NCBI GenBank assembly: GCA_008711295.1
Contig: VUYV01000004.1
Span: 543,950-607,949, forward strand
Reading direction: 5' to 3'
Source: Anarhynchus alexandrinus
Taxonomy: Eukaryota; Chordata; Aves; Charadriiformes; Charadriidae
DNA: 64,000 nucleotides
Below are positions 48,516 to 59,070 of this stretch, piece after piece. The notes beneath the pieces are model-generated. The model did no database searches. It was given only the letters and a program-made list of their open reading frames with translations, and had not been told where the DNA came from. The first letter of the stretch is position 1. Every line of letters starts with the position of its first letter. Both the position numbers and the translations under genes were made by a program.

Positions 48516-51500
48516 TTCTGTTCTTTTACACTGTAGGATAGTAAAAGCCATGTGGTAGGAGAGAGCTGAAATTTATTCATAAAGATATCCCGGTTCTAGC
48601 TCCTGACAAGTCTATTAAGAAACAAAACCACATAGTTGAGGTTTGGGGGAATTTTTTTGAGGGGACTTCCCACAGTAGCTGTACGCATACGGAACTAAGC
48701 CCTGTCCCTGCTAACTACACTTGGGAGCAGAAAAAACCTGATGCACCAGAACCGAAGACTTCTTCAGGTGCTGTGCAAAGGAGTTAAGTGCTGCTGAAGC
48801 TACTGGGAGTTTCTGACAAGCGTCTGCTTTCCTGGGGCAGCACTGATGAGGAAGGCAGCTCCTTGCCTGACTTGTTTATTTTTCTGAGCGCTGCTTCAGT
48901 CTCTTACGAAAATTAGTCCTCAAGACAAATTCATTTCTATGGTAACTCCATGCAGGCCAGAGGAGTTTCAGGGTTTGGTGTATGTGTATCATACATGACA
49001 TACCCAAAGAGCTTCACTGCTTATTGCCTCAGTATTTTTCTAAAAGCTTTGCCTGGTGACTTGACAGATTATTTCTCACCTCAAGAGGCTGTACTTGAAA
49101 TATTGTGTCCCTTCAGGGAGTAATTATAAATAGCAAGGACTTGAATGAGCACCTTCTTAATCTTCCATCTTTGACTTAATATTTTCCCTTCTTATCAACT
49201 CTCAACCACTTGCTTTGAAATCTGACCAATGCCTTTATGTGATTAATACATCAAACAGGTAAATTAGAGCTGTTTTGACTGTGAGTGGAAATTTGAACGA
49301 ATTGGAAAAAACGAGCAGACATCTCTCTTTTCAAACTGTTGTTCTCCAAGTATCATACAAGAAGATTTATGTAGTCTTCCCCATTGTCATTCTTGTACCA
49401 TATGTAAGAATATTCAGTAACATGAATTTTTCCCAACTACGTCTTGACTGCCATTTTTCAAGACAGCAGCTTTCTCTTTATTTCATGACAGTAAAAGTGC
49501 TGATGAAAACTACTTTAGTATAGTGTATATGAAATGAGTTGACAGGTCTCAAATTTTATCACCAGGAGCTTGACTACATTCATTGCTGACTTGGCCAACA
49601 AAACCAAACCAAAAGCTAAGGTCTGAACCTGGTTTAAGTATTCCAGCATCCTTGTGCTCCCCCCCACCCCGACATTAAAACCATTCAAGCTTTGAGTTAC
49701 GTATCTGAGATTTAATAGTTTTGTTTCTGGATCGAAGCACATTGGCAGAGCGATGTGGAAGGCGTTTGTCATTCCACAATACGTGCTGTGCAATTATGGA
49801 CATTAATCCTGCGTGCACTTTTCAGAACAAAATTGAATTGTATGTTCTGTCCCTGAGAAGATGGCTGCCTTTTAGTTCCATAGCACACTGAAATTAAAGT
49901 CTGCTGAGAATATAAATGAGGGCTTGTTTCAACTTTATGACTTTCCTGCAGGCACTAGTAGACCAGACAGAAGAAGTACAGAAGTACTCTCCTTTTTGAA
50001 AATTAGCAAATACAACAAAAGATATGGATAAATTCTGATAAAAGCGAAGCAGCTTTGAGACTTAGTCTAGTGTGGTTTGGTTGTTTATGTCCTGGATGTT
50101 TCCCACCAAATCCAAATCAGATTTGTAGGTGAGAGCAGGGACCTGGGCTCTCATAATGCAAACTGTGCTTTTTCTTTGCTTACCATTTGGTTGCTTCTAA
50201 ATGTTTGGGTTTGGTCTCTAGATTTTAAAGCTGCTGCCCACGTGTTGGACACAACTGACTGTCATAGAGCATTCTGTGCTGTGTGTTGGAGTGCGCTGAG
50301 CCACTTACAGGAAAGCAGGTTACATATTTTGGTTAATCCACTCTTTCAGAGAGCAGCCACATCTATTTGCATGTTCCTCCACAGCGTGGCAGTCACTTCT
50401 TACCTTCTTAGGAGCTTATTCCAATAGTTTTTGCATTTACTGATAGAACATGGCTCTTGGAGATGCAAACTGTGCTGTGAAAACACTGTGGCATAAGGAT
50501 CTGTGGAAGAAGGAAGCATGGCAGCATTTCCCTCATTTCCCAGTCATCCCATGGCTCTTCCTGTAGAGAGTAAATTCATAGATCCAGATCTCATGGACTG
50601 TTGAGTTTGTTGGTACCTTTCCATTTCCACAAATCTGATGTGAAGATAGACGACCTTGGTTATTTATCAGTAGGTTCCCAAGATGCAGTGCTTGTGTCTT
50701 GTGTGGTAGATGAACTTGATGTTTCACTACTCCGCAGTCTTATTTATTATATTTTTAAGATGACAGGGGGTTGGGGTTAGGGGGGTGTGTGTTTTTAAAG
50801 CTTATAAGAGAGATAGAGTGAGTGAGTTACTATCGGCACGTTCTGTCTGGGCTCTTGCTGGTTTGGGTGCTGCTCCTTACTGCACTGTATTAGTCCATGG
50901 TTGTTGTCCTTCAAGAGATGGTTGTACAACCTTTGCTGCTGCCTTTGCTTCTGTGTTGGATACTGGTTAGGGAAAGTGTGTGCAGTAGGCATTGCATGGA
51001 GGGAGCAATCAATATATTATTTCACCGTGAGTTACTTTATTTGGTCTAAGGTTGATCAATCAGACTGTTTATTAAAGAGATTGTGATGGATACTCAGTGC
51101 ATCTGATGACTACCCTTGTGTCATAGTTCAGATAAAATAGATAGTAGGAAGTTGTAAGATCATGATACTAGATGGATATTTAGGTTGTCAGAATGTCACC
51201 GCTAGTGTTGCGAGTATGACTGAAATATTGGCTAGAACTCTTGAGAAGCGTGTCATGAAATTTGCCCAGGCCCAACAGTTAAGATCATATTTCATGTGAA
51301 TGGATACTTAGACCAAAACAATGAACCTTAGAAAGCTATTGGGTAACTCTTATTCTGATACAGGTCAAGAATCGTGATCCATAAACATCTCAGTGGGTTT
51401 CCTTTTCAAAAGCATATGTGCTGGCCTGCAGAAAGCAACAGCAGCTCAAATCACAAGATCTTTTTTCAAGGACTTGTATATAAACCAGTTTGAGGTTGTT

Positions 51501-51999
51501 TTTCCAATTGTTGCCATGTAAATATTTTTTCTAATATCAGCTAAATATCATATTCTATAAAGATGCATAAAAAGTTTCAAGGGAAGGTTAAACCAAAGGT
51601 GCATTTATGCCACATTAAAAAAACCTTTATTTTACCACATATTGAGAATCACAGAATCATAAACTCCAGTGTCTAATATGAAAACAGGGATCCTGTTTAG
51701 CACTGGTACTGAAATCTCTTGGTACTAGAGGTGCTCAGGAGCAAGTGAGTACGGCGCAGGGGTTGTAGTCTTCCTCCCCTCATCTTGGTTTTACTACTTA
51801 AGGATATTTGCATGAGAATAAAATCTGGTTCTTTGGCACTCATCTGCTCCTGCTGTTTATTCTTCGCTTGAGGTTATTGTCTCAGTTTGTGACAACATAA
51901 TTGGTTTCTGTGGAGAAGATTATGATATTGATGAGACTTATATATGACTTCAGGTGAGGTGCAATCAAAGCAACAATTCAGAATAGAAGGTACTGTCTG

Positions 52000-52245
52000 T
52001 TTTCATGCCGTTTTCACTAAGGCTCATTCAGCAGTTCAATTAAGGATGTTATTTATTACTGAATTATATCGTGCAAAGCTGAAGTATGGACACAGTTACA
52101 CCAATACAGGTATGACTAGGGTCAGTGCTGCTTATTTTGTTTTCTAAGCTGATGTAAACGGCACCAGGCAGTCAGATATATGCTGTTCACACAGGGTTGC
52201 TCACTATTTGTCGTAATTTAGCGTTCTCTAGTGTAGGCAAGCTGA
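52000..52245. mobile_element. Possible old DNA transposon fragment
   Basis: The right end, tctagtgtaggcaagc, is close to the reverse complement of the gccttgtctacact end at 29,965. The internal segment ttacaccaatacaggtatga shares words with the reverse complement of the 30.06-30.1-kb region. No matching left end is seen, so it is probably truncated. Confidence 0.3.
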
Positions 52246-54589
52246 AAGAATTGATCTGGAAAATGCTCTCTTAATAGTTCTTTCTGTGTATTAAATATTT
52301 CTTTGAATGGTTAGCTGCTCTTGTACAAGATGAGATTTTTGGAGAGCAATTATAATCATATATATATAAACTTATAATTGTAAGTTTATGTTCTTGCGTT
52401 GTTTTCCCCCCCCACTGATTCCCAATTTGCTATTTTATATCGTATCCTATCCAATTCTTTTGAACGCCAGCTCGGCAAAGTTTACCTAGCATTTGGAAAT
52501 CACTCTGAGATCTTCTTGGCATGTGTGTCTTCACTCCTAACGCAGGCCTCCTAATTAGAGCTCATTTGTCAATTGCGTTGCTGTTGTAAGCAGCAGACTG
52601 GAACACGCTCTCCCGTGGCAGGGCTGGCGAAGAATGGAGGTTTGATGTGGGTTACACGTGGTGACCTGCTGCAGCCCACATAGGCAAATGCCAATATCAG
52701 GAGTGCTCGTATGCGTTGCAGATGAGAGGAGCAGCATGATCTATGTCTTGATTTAATTCGCTGTGAATGACATTTCGCTGTGGTGTGACTGGTGGATTGT
52801 CCTTGGGGGATGTCACAAGTTATTTTTTTCTGCTGTCTGGATTATGGAGCCAAAAGGCTGGAGGGGGTGAACAAGCACGAGCCAGGTTACGCGGAGCCTC
52901 GCGTGGAATCAGCGCAGGCTAGTGGAGATGTGGTCTGCCCACGGGCAGGTGTGGGACCAGGCATCTTCCTTCCGGATGTCATCTGTTCTCCTGCCTCTGC
53001 TGGAGGCCAACTGTAAAATCGAACCACAAACGCTGCTGTAATCGTGTCAGTTATCCTTGCTTCATGGTTTAAAGCTCTCCTTTGTAGGCCTATAGTGAGA
53101 CACGCATCTCCCCCTTCCTCTCTCCAGAAAACGTTGGATTCTGATATTACCTTGTGATTCTGAAAGCCAAGGCCTTAGGCACATGCCTTTCGTGCCTCGG
53201 CTTTCATCTGCTCCTGCTCTCTCGGTTGTGTACAAACACAATGGGGGAAGAGAGAAACCTGAGGAGATGGGCTGAACGTACCTGATCGCATTCTGGAGAG
53301 CCCCATCATGCGTTGCAAGTAAATGCTTCACTCCTGGCATCGCGGATGAGCAGGATTGGGAGAATACCATCACATAGCCATAATTTGAGCTTGAGTCGGT
53401 GAGAGGACAGAAGTACAAACAAGAAATGGGTATTTAAGGTATTCAAAATAAGGAAGGGGCATAATTACATGATTCACTTGGCTTTATCAGCAGTCATCTG
53501 CAAATACGTGTTTAAAGTTTGACTTTATTTTGTTACTTAAACTTGAGCGACTAGGTTTTGTGTAGATCCTGGTGTCACAAGGGGTGTGAGCGGGCGTAAG
53601 GCAGCCTTGCTGCTTGCTCCTGTGCCAGCTCCTGCCTGTTGCTGCTTCTTCTCCTGGGCTACCCGAAGTGTTTGTGCAGCCATGTGGTAATTCAGACAGG
53701 GGAACCGAGCTGAAACTAGTTTGGCAAAAATCCTGATGCAAGGACCATTAGATGTGCTTCTTTATGGCTTCTTGGTTGCTCAGCACATGCAAATATTTAA
53801 TCTCATGTTTAATTCTGCGTTGTGGGCGTAGGAGCCAGAGGCAAAATCCTAACAACTTGAATGGAATCGGGATTTCCCCTGAAAGCAGGCCCATAAATCC
53901 AATGGGAAGTTTAATTCCCAGCGCTCAAATTCAGGCCTGTGTGTCCTGACCCTCAGCTGCAAGCTTGCGAGCGCGAAGGCAGCGTCCCTGTTCAGGCGCT
54001 GGCCCTACCGGGACCTCTGGATCCAGAATAGGTCCCTGATTAACCAGTGTGTAACATTTCAAGGTGCAGGGAGGATATTTTTACTGTAAACCCCCAGTAG
54101 CAGGTTGGGACGCTCAGGACTGGAAACAGTTCTGCAGGAGCAAGCAAAAAGGGGGGTGCCTGCACGGGGGAGCAGCGTGAGCCCAGATGCGAGCAGCTCC
54201 TCAAGCCAGGTCGCCTTGTATCCCATCTTATCCCAGTTTATCCCAGCGCCGGTTCTGCCGCAGCAGGGGCATCGCTCGAAATCCCAAACTTTGCTTGGTG
54301 CCTTCCTCCTCCCGAGGGATGGAGGTTCCTTCCTCCCATCCCATCCCGTCCCGTCCCTGGCAGCGGGAGCCGAGCCGGCAGGTAGCGCGGTAGAAGGATG
54401 TGTGTGTGTCTGTCTGTCTGTGCGCGTCTCCTTTGTCTCCGGCAGCCCGTGCAGCGCCGTGCACCCTGCGGGCGGCCGCGCATCCCAGCGCCGCGCATCC
54501 CCTCCCCTCCCGGCCCGGCCCCGCTCGGCACACCCAGGCAGGCCGAGCATCGGCCCGCCCCCGCCGGGCCCCCTCGGCAGCTCGCGGGG

Positions 54590-54625
54590 CTAATTACCAG
54601 CAGGGGGCTAATTGCCAGCAGGGGG
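54590..54625 (+). promoter_or_regulatory. 18-bp tandem duplication carrying two CTCF-like core motifs
   Basis: Two adjacent 18-bp units (ctaattaccagcaggggg and ctaattgccagcaggggg) differ at one base. The first gives CCAGCAGGGGGC at 54597-54608, a full match to the CTCF core CCASYAGRKGGC. The second gives CCAGCAGGGGGT at 54615-54626, one mismatch. They lie about 310-340 bp upstream of the short-isoform ATG. Binding is inferred. Confidence 0.5.
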
Positions 54626-54760
54626 TTAAACCCCCCCCCTTTCCCCTCTCTCTCTCCCTCCCCCCGGGCCCCGGCTGCGGTGGGGCTGCCGGCGCTGCCC
54701 CGGCCGAGCGGCCGCGCTGTCCCCGCTGTCCCCGCAGGCCGGCTTTGTGCAAGCGGGCCG

Positions 54761-54769
54761 CGATTGGCC
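54761..54769 (-). promoter_or_regulatory. Inverted CCAAT box (NF-Y type)
   Basis: CGATTGGCC reads as a CCAAT box on the - strand with flanks close to the NF-Y consensus. It lies about 170 bp upstream of the short-isoform ATG, within the usual range for CpG-island promoters. Confidence 0.5.
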
Positions 54770-54823
54770 GTGCCGGCAGGGCCAGCCCCTTCCTGGCTGC
54801 CTGGCATGAATATGCACAGCCCC

Positions 54824-54866
54824 CCTTCCTCCTCCTCCTCCTCCTGCATGTGTGTGTGTGTGTGCG
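54824..54866. repeat. TCC and TG microsatellites in the short-isoform 5' region
   Basis: A run of cctcctcctcctcctcc is followed, after gcatg, by about eight TG units. It lies 70-110 bp upstream of the start codon, so length changes could alter the 5' UTR or promoter spacing. Confidence 0.75.
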
Positions 54867-54901
54867 GGGAGCGGGGCTCCGCCAGCAGCGCCGCTCCAGC
54901 C

Positions 54902-54934
54902 ATGTCAGCTCGGCTCCGCCTGGGCCCACCATGA
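54902..54934 (+). promoter_or_regulatory. Upstream ORF of 10 codons before the short-isoform start
   Basis: ATG at 54902 opens a 10-codon frame (MSARLRLGPP) ending in TGA at 54932-54934. That stop overlaps another ATG at 54931, which is out of frame with the main start at 54938. If the transcript begins upstream of 54902, ribosomes would meet two out-of-frame ATGs just before the proper start. This could lower short-isoform translation. Confidence 0.45.
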
Positions 54935-54937
54935 GCC

Positions 54938-55027
54938 ATGGCCATGTCTGCGAGCGCCGACGAGGAGGACTACGAGTCGGAGCCGGAGCCCGAGCCGGGG
55001 CCGGGGCCCGAGCTGGGGCCGGAGCAG
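54938..55027 (+). CDS. KDM2B: KDM2B short-isoform first coding exon (form without JmjC)
   Basis: The ATG is at 54938, with G at -3 and G at +4, a strong initiation context; a second in-frame ATG is at 54944. Thirty codons read MAMSASADEEDYESEPEPE and on through a Glu/Pro/Gly-rich tail ending ELGPEQ, then CAG|gtccgg. The start closely resembles the N-terminus I remember for the mammalian KDM2B short isoform (MAMSVSAEDDDYESEPDQ), which is made from an internal promoter and joins directly to the CXXC exon. The donor gtccgg is weak beyond GT. It is chosen because the phase-0 end matches the upstream exon at 40897-40983 and the remembered protein. The acidic EPEPEPGPGP stretch looks expanded compared with mammals. 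The product should bind CpG islands and assemble PRC1.1 without demethylase activity. Confidence 0.82.
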
Positions 55028-55060
55028 GTCCGGGGCGGGCGGCGAAGTTTGCAGCAGGAA

Positions 55061-55080
55061 GGGAGGGGAGGGAGGCCGGG
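55061..55080 (+). other. G-quadruplex-type motif just after the short-isoform first exon
   Basis: Four runs of three or more G are separated by loops of 1, 1 and 5 bases (ggg-a-gggg-a-ggg-aggcc-ggg). The motif starts 34 bp into the intron on the coding strand, next to the weak gtccgg donor. Folding is inferred. Confidence 0.5.
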
Positions 55081-57385
55081 CCGGGCAGCGCCGCGCCGGC
55101 AGCGGGGACGGGGAACAATGTGGGGTCGGGAGCGGCCCCGGCCCGGCNGAATGCGCTCGGAGCGTGCGATTGTTCCTCTCGGGTGGGGGAGTGGAGTGGT
55201 GGGGGGGGTCCCTGTCGTTTCCAGAATTGTTATTTTTTTTTTTATTTTTTTTCTCTAATAAGATTCCTCAAATAGCTGAGAGGGCTGCAGGACTTAAGGA
55301 GAGAGTCTGATGCTGAGCCTGGCTACCTTGTCTTAGTTTGATTTATAGCCAAAATCTCCTTTCCGTTCCCAGGGACGAGGGATGTAGAATAAAGAGAAGG
55401 ATGTGTGCTGAAATGAAAAGAGAACTTTTATTAATACTTCCAGGGTTTATTCTCTGAAGGTGGTGGTTTGTTATTTGTTTTTTTTTTTTCCTTGTGGGAG
55501 AAAGAGAATAAAGTTTTTAAATTTATGAAGTAATCTGTGAAAAATAATCCAGAACACATGTTCTAGATTGTGTATTTTACTCTCTAAGAATTGCCTAAGC
55601 AATTAAAAACGTACCAGGAATAGAATTAAACACATGTATGCGATTTAAACATAAACTTGATAGTTTTGTTCATAACTCAAGGTGTTTTGCTCTTTAAAAT
55701 AGCCTAATAATTTGCTTTTATAGACAAGTTTGTGCGCAGGCCGGGTGTTGAGTCTATCTTCCAAAACCCCTTTCGTTTCTAATAATTTTACAATGTTTTG
55801 CCTCAAGAAAGCAGGGCAGAAAGAGAGTTTGGACTGGCAGTGGTGGTGTGCCTTGGGTGCTCCCCGGGGATGGCAGTTCTGGTGTGGAGACCTTAAGAGA
55901 GATGTTAACGTGTTGCACTGGCCTGGTGTAGTGTCAGTCCAAGAACCTAAGCCAGGTCTTGGATGAGTAACTTTATTAAGCCTTTACTTAATTCTGCAGA
56001 TTGTGTGAATGTACAGGCCTGCGCTGCTGCTCGATTTGCTGCTCAACTCCTGGACCTGGGAGTTAAAATGTCCCAGCCCCCTTCCTTTTAAACTTTGTCC
56101 CACGCCAGGCCTTTTCCATTTGCTTCTCTGTCTTGGTGTGATTACTGTAGGCTTTTTTAAAAGAGCTAATCATTAGGAGAGCAGATTGGCCTCAGCTGCG
56201 TTGTACCAGCTGTGAAATAGCTACTGGAGGTGCTAGTCCTTGCAGGATGAATTTGGAAAGTTGGTAACATTCTGGGATTCTTCAGCTCTTCTAAAACCTG
56301 AGGTTTGATAGTGTTTTTATATCTTAATAGTTTAAAACAAAAAATAATGCAAGAAAGCAGAGATCCTTCCTGGGGGATTTCTTAAAAGGCTTGGTCTGAA
56401 CCTAAATTATAATGCTGTGGCCTACGTAGCAAAGACCTGTGGGGTGTTTTTCTCTTTGTTCAAAGCTGTTTCAGTGGTAAAACCCCTCGCATGGATCCAA
56501 CTGTATTTTCATACAAGCCTGCTTTAACCTGTGTAGTTATTATATTTTTCTACTCAGGATATGTCAAATCAATATCACGTAGCTTTTCTACTGCGATGGT
56601 CCCTGGCATGTAACCGGTGAAAGGCTTCAGCTCTCCAGGTGTAGTTGAACTGCACAACTTCAGTGCCTGGGTAGGAGCTGCAGTTTTTGTCATTCAGACT
56701 TTCTTCTGACTTTCATTCCGCTTTCTCTAATCTGTGTCTAAACTGAGAAGGCAAAAAGGCTGTCAGGTTTCCCAGAACGAGAGCAGATAGGATTTACTGC
56801 GCTTGCAGTAGTTGCAGTCAGTGGTGGGGCTCTGGAAGGGTGTGGGTGCCAGGGCATGTGTCCCGCCTGGTGCTGGCCACGGGCAGCCCAGCCTTGCTGG
56901 GTCGCTCGGGGTAGGAAGAAATTCAGTTTCTGACTGTGGCGCTTAACTTCAGCGTGTGTAAACAGACGGGGGTTAGGAGGATTTGTCCTGAAGTAGTGGT
57001 AAGAAGAAAAGCTACATTTGCACAAGGTGCCTCAAGTCTGTATAACTTACTGGTATCTTTCTTTTTAAGAGCTCCTACTTTGGATGCAGCTTATCTACAA
57101 AAGCATATTTCTGCCAATATATCTTATTCCACCCCCCAGGCCTAACTTCTACCTCCTTACCACCAGAGGAAAATAAGCGGGGGCACTTGCATTGGCACTT
57201 ATTTATCACACCCCAAACAACATAGCTGTGCTGGCAGAAAAGCTGCTGGAGCATCACTAATGCCCAGATGAACCTGTGAGGTATAAACTTTTCTATTTAC
57301 TTGTGGGAAATTGATCTGTTTATTCAGTAGTGGAGCTCTGTGTGGTCACCTGGCAGTGGTCACTAGGAGCTACATGGCTTGTTGT

Positions 57386-57552
57386 AGGGGAGGATGAGAA
57401 AGTTTGTAGGTATGAATTAGAGGAGACGATGGCCATGAATTAGAGGAGTCGATGGCCATGAACATCTGGAGAGGACTAANCAGGGGAGGATGAGAAAGTT
57501 TGTAGGTACGAATTAGAGGAGACGATGGCCATGAACATCTGGAGAGGACTAA
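57386..57552 (+). repeat. Direct duplication around a single N
   Basis: 57386-57479 and 57482-57552 both begin aggggaggatgagaaagttt and both end ggagaggactaa. The first copy also has an extra internal 23-bp unit (tgaattagaggag..gatggcca). The junction holds the unresolved base 57480. This may be two contig ends that overlap but were not merged, or a small true tandem repeat. Confidence 0.8.
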
Positions 57553-58810
57553 TCCTGTTTGGGGATGGCTGAGCTTGAAAAAGTTTCACCACCTTCCCTT
57601 TCCCTCTGATGCTGCTTGCTTAATGGGGGACCTTGGACTCGTCTTGCAGGACACCTCCACCCTGGCAGGAGCATGTGCTGATGATGGGTGATGTGACTCT
57701 TGTAAACTGTCACCGCTACAGGAGAACAACTGTCCTAGTGTTTGCATGTGCAGACTGTTAGGCAGATACTCTTTAGTCAGACATGTTAGGTTTGTGGTGT
57801 TGGCTTGCGCTCTTCAGTTAATACAGCTTTTAAGGATGATGTTGGCATCTGTGATTTTTTGCTGTCTTAAGCTAGGTTCCCCTTCAGCCCCACTGAATTC
57901 CTGCAGTCACATCATCCCGTCCTCTCTTCTTCCTCTGAAGGTCTTCCTTTGACAAAGGTTTCTGTTAACTGTTGAAAAGATGTAAGGGTTTAATGCTGAA
58001 GAATTGTTGACTTGGTTGTGATTATGTAGTGGAAGATGGCGTGTGTGTAACAGGCTCTCAGCCTGCCAGACGGTTTAATGGCAGCCCCCCTATTTTAGGG
58101 TTAATGTAGAGTTAGTGACGGGGGTCTATTTTGGAGACCTCTGCTAAAATTATTTTGGTGGATCTCAATCCAGGGCATTGATATGTGTGGTGCTGGTTTA
58201 AGCCACTGCTGGTAATTGTCAATTTTACTGGTTTTCTTAGCACCAAGGCCAAAACTGCATGCCTAGAGTTGGAGGCTAGGAGGGGGACACATCACTGGAG
58301 CTGTTCAGGACAGTGCTGGCCCTGGGCAGGGAGCTTTGCTTGTCCTCCATAACTTCCACTCTCTGTCTCATGTTACAGGAAGAGGCAAGGAAATAATTGA
58401 CCAGAAGCCTTTGCTGTGGTACCCCACGGGCTTCTCCAGTGCCCAGTATCAGCTCATGACCTAACATGTTTAGGGTGGTGTATTAGCTGATGACACTCAT
58501 GAATTATGGGTTAACGTGTTTTGTTTTTTTCCTCTAGTGTTTATTTATCAGATGTTATAAAGAAATGACTGGTAATTAAATTTGTCTGTTCTAATTCTGT
58601 TAAAACAATTATATTGGGATGTAGTGCCATATAACAGTCTAAGTGCAGGACTGGCACCTTGGAAATCCTGGGTCCTCATCTCCTGATGCTGATACTGTTG
58701 TGTGGACTTTGTCAAACTACTGCAAATCAGAATAAGCGGAATCTGTCCACATGTTACTGAAAGAAATCACCTGTCTTGCAAATGGAAGGGATATATTAGG
58801 GATATTGATA

Positions 58811-59070
58811 GGATGAGAGGAAAGGGGTTCAAGTTATGTCAGGGGAGGTTTAGATTAGATATTAGGAAATTTTTTTTCACTGAAAGGGTTATTAAACATT
58901 GGAATAGGCTGCCCAGGGAGGTGGTGGATTCGCCATCCCTGGAGGTGTTTAAAAAAAGGGTAGATGTGGTACTTGGGGACATGGTTTAGAAGTGGTTTTG
59001 TCAGGGTAGGTTAATGGTTGGACTTGATGATCTTAAAGGTCTCTTCCAACCTCAGCAATTCTATGATTTA
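58811..59070 (+). mobile_element. CR1 LINE 3' end with remnant of the reverse-transcriptase ORF C-terminus
   Basis: The + strand still reads an open frame ending [20 protein letters not shown], then [20 protein letters not shown], the C-terminal signature of CR1 ORF2. The 3' UTR follows (ttggacttgatgatcttaaa, then ggtctcttccaacctcagca and attctatgatt). It is 5'-truncated and inactive. The intact short frame suggests a fairly recent insertion. The orientation is that of KDM2B. Confidence 0.88.

Larger units (their letters stand above)
40984..54937. other. KDM2B intron between the last long-isoform exon and the short-isoform first exon
   Basis: About 14 kb of mostly AT-rich intron, becoming GC-rich from about 54,100 where the internal CpG-island promoter begins. 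Old repeats are seen at 45540-45650, 46240-46880 and 52000-52245. A short inverted repeat lies at 52366-52389. A mixed-composition segment at 52,540-52,760 has homeodomain-type words. No gene is recognised before the short-isoform exon. Confidence 0.8.
54450..54937 (+). promoter_or_regulatory. KDM2B: Internal CpG-island promoter and 5' UTR of the KDM2B short isoform
   Basis: This is very GC-rich, CpG-dense sequence directly upstream of the short-isoform ATG. GC boxes (for example cccgcccccgcc near 54555) and an inverted CCAAT box are present, and no TATA box is seen, as is usual for a dispersed CpG-island promoter. The exact start site cannot be read from sequence. The region also holds two CTCF-like motifs and TCC and TG microsatellites. 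Confidence 0.7.
54100..55170. other. CpG island around the KDM2B short-isoform start
   Basis: GC content and CpG frequency rise sharply here compared with flanking intron and fall again after about 55,200. The island spans the promoter, first exon and start of the next intron. The short microsatellite run gtgtgtgtctgtctgtctgtg lies at about 54,399-54,421. Long antisense and sense open frames in this block (up to 291 codons) arise because GC-rich DNA has few stop codons. An unresolved base (N) is at 55148. Confidence 0.85.

Noticed and set aside
51640..51675. agaatcacagaatcat as a CR1 antisense end
   Set aside because: Too short, and the sequence that should follow in CR1 is absent.
54238..55118. 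Antisense open frames of 235 and 174 codons
   Set aside because: Low-complexity translation of CpG-island sequence and microsatellites, with no domain and no splice structure. They are explained by the lack of stop codons in GC-rich DNA.
54400..55275. Open frame of 291 codons on the + strand through the CpG island, with overlapping frames of 162-178 codons
   Set aside because: Arg/Pro/Ala/Gly-rich shadow frames in GC-rich DNA. The real short-isoform start lies in another frame here, and the frame runs through the N and into T-rich intron.
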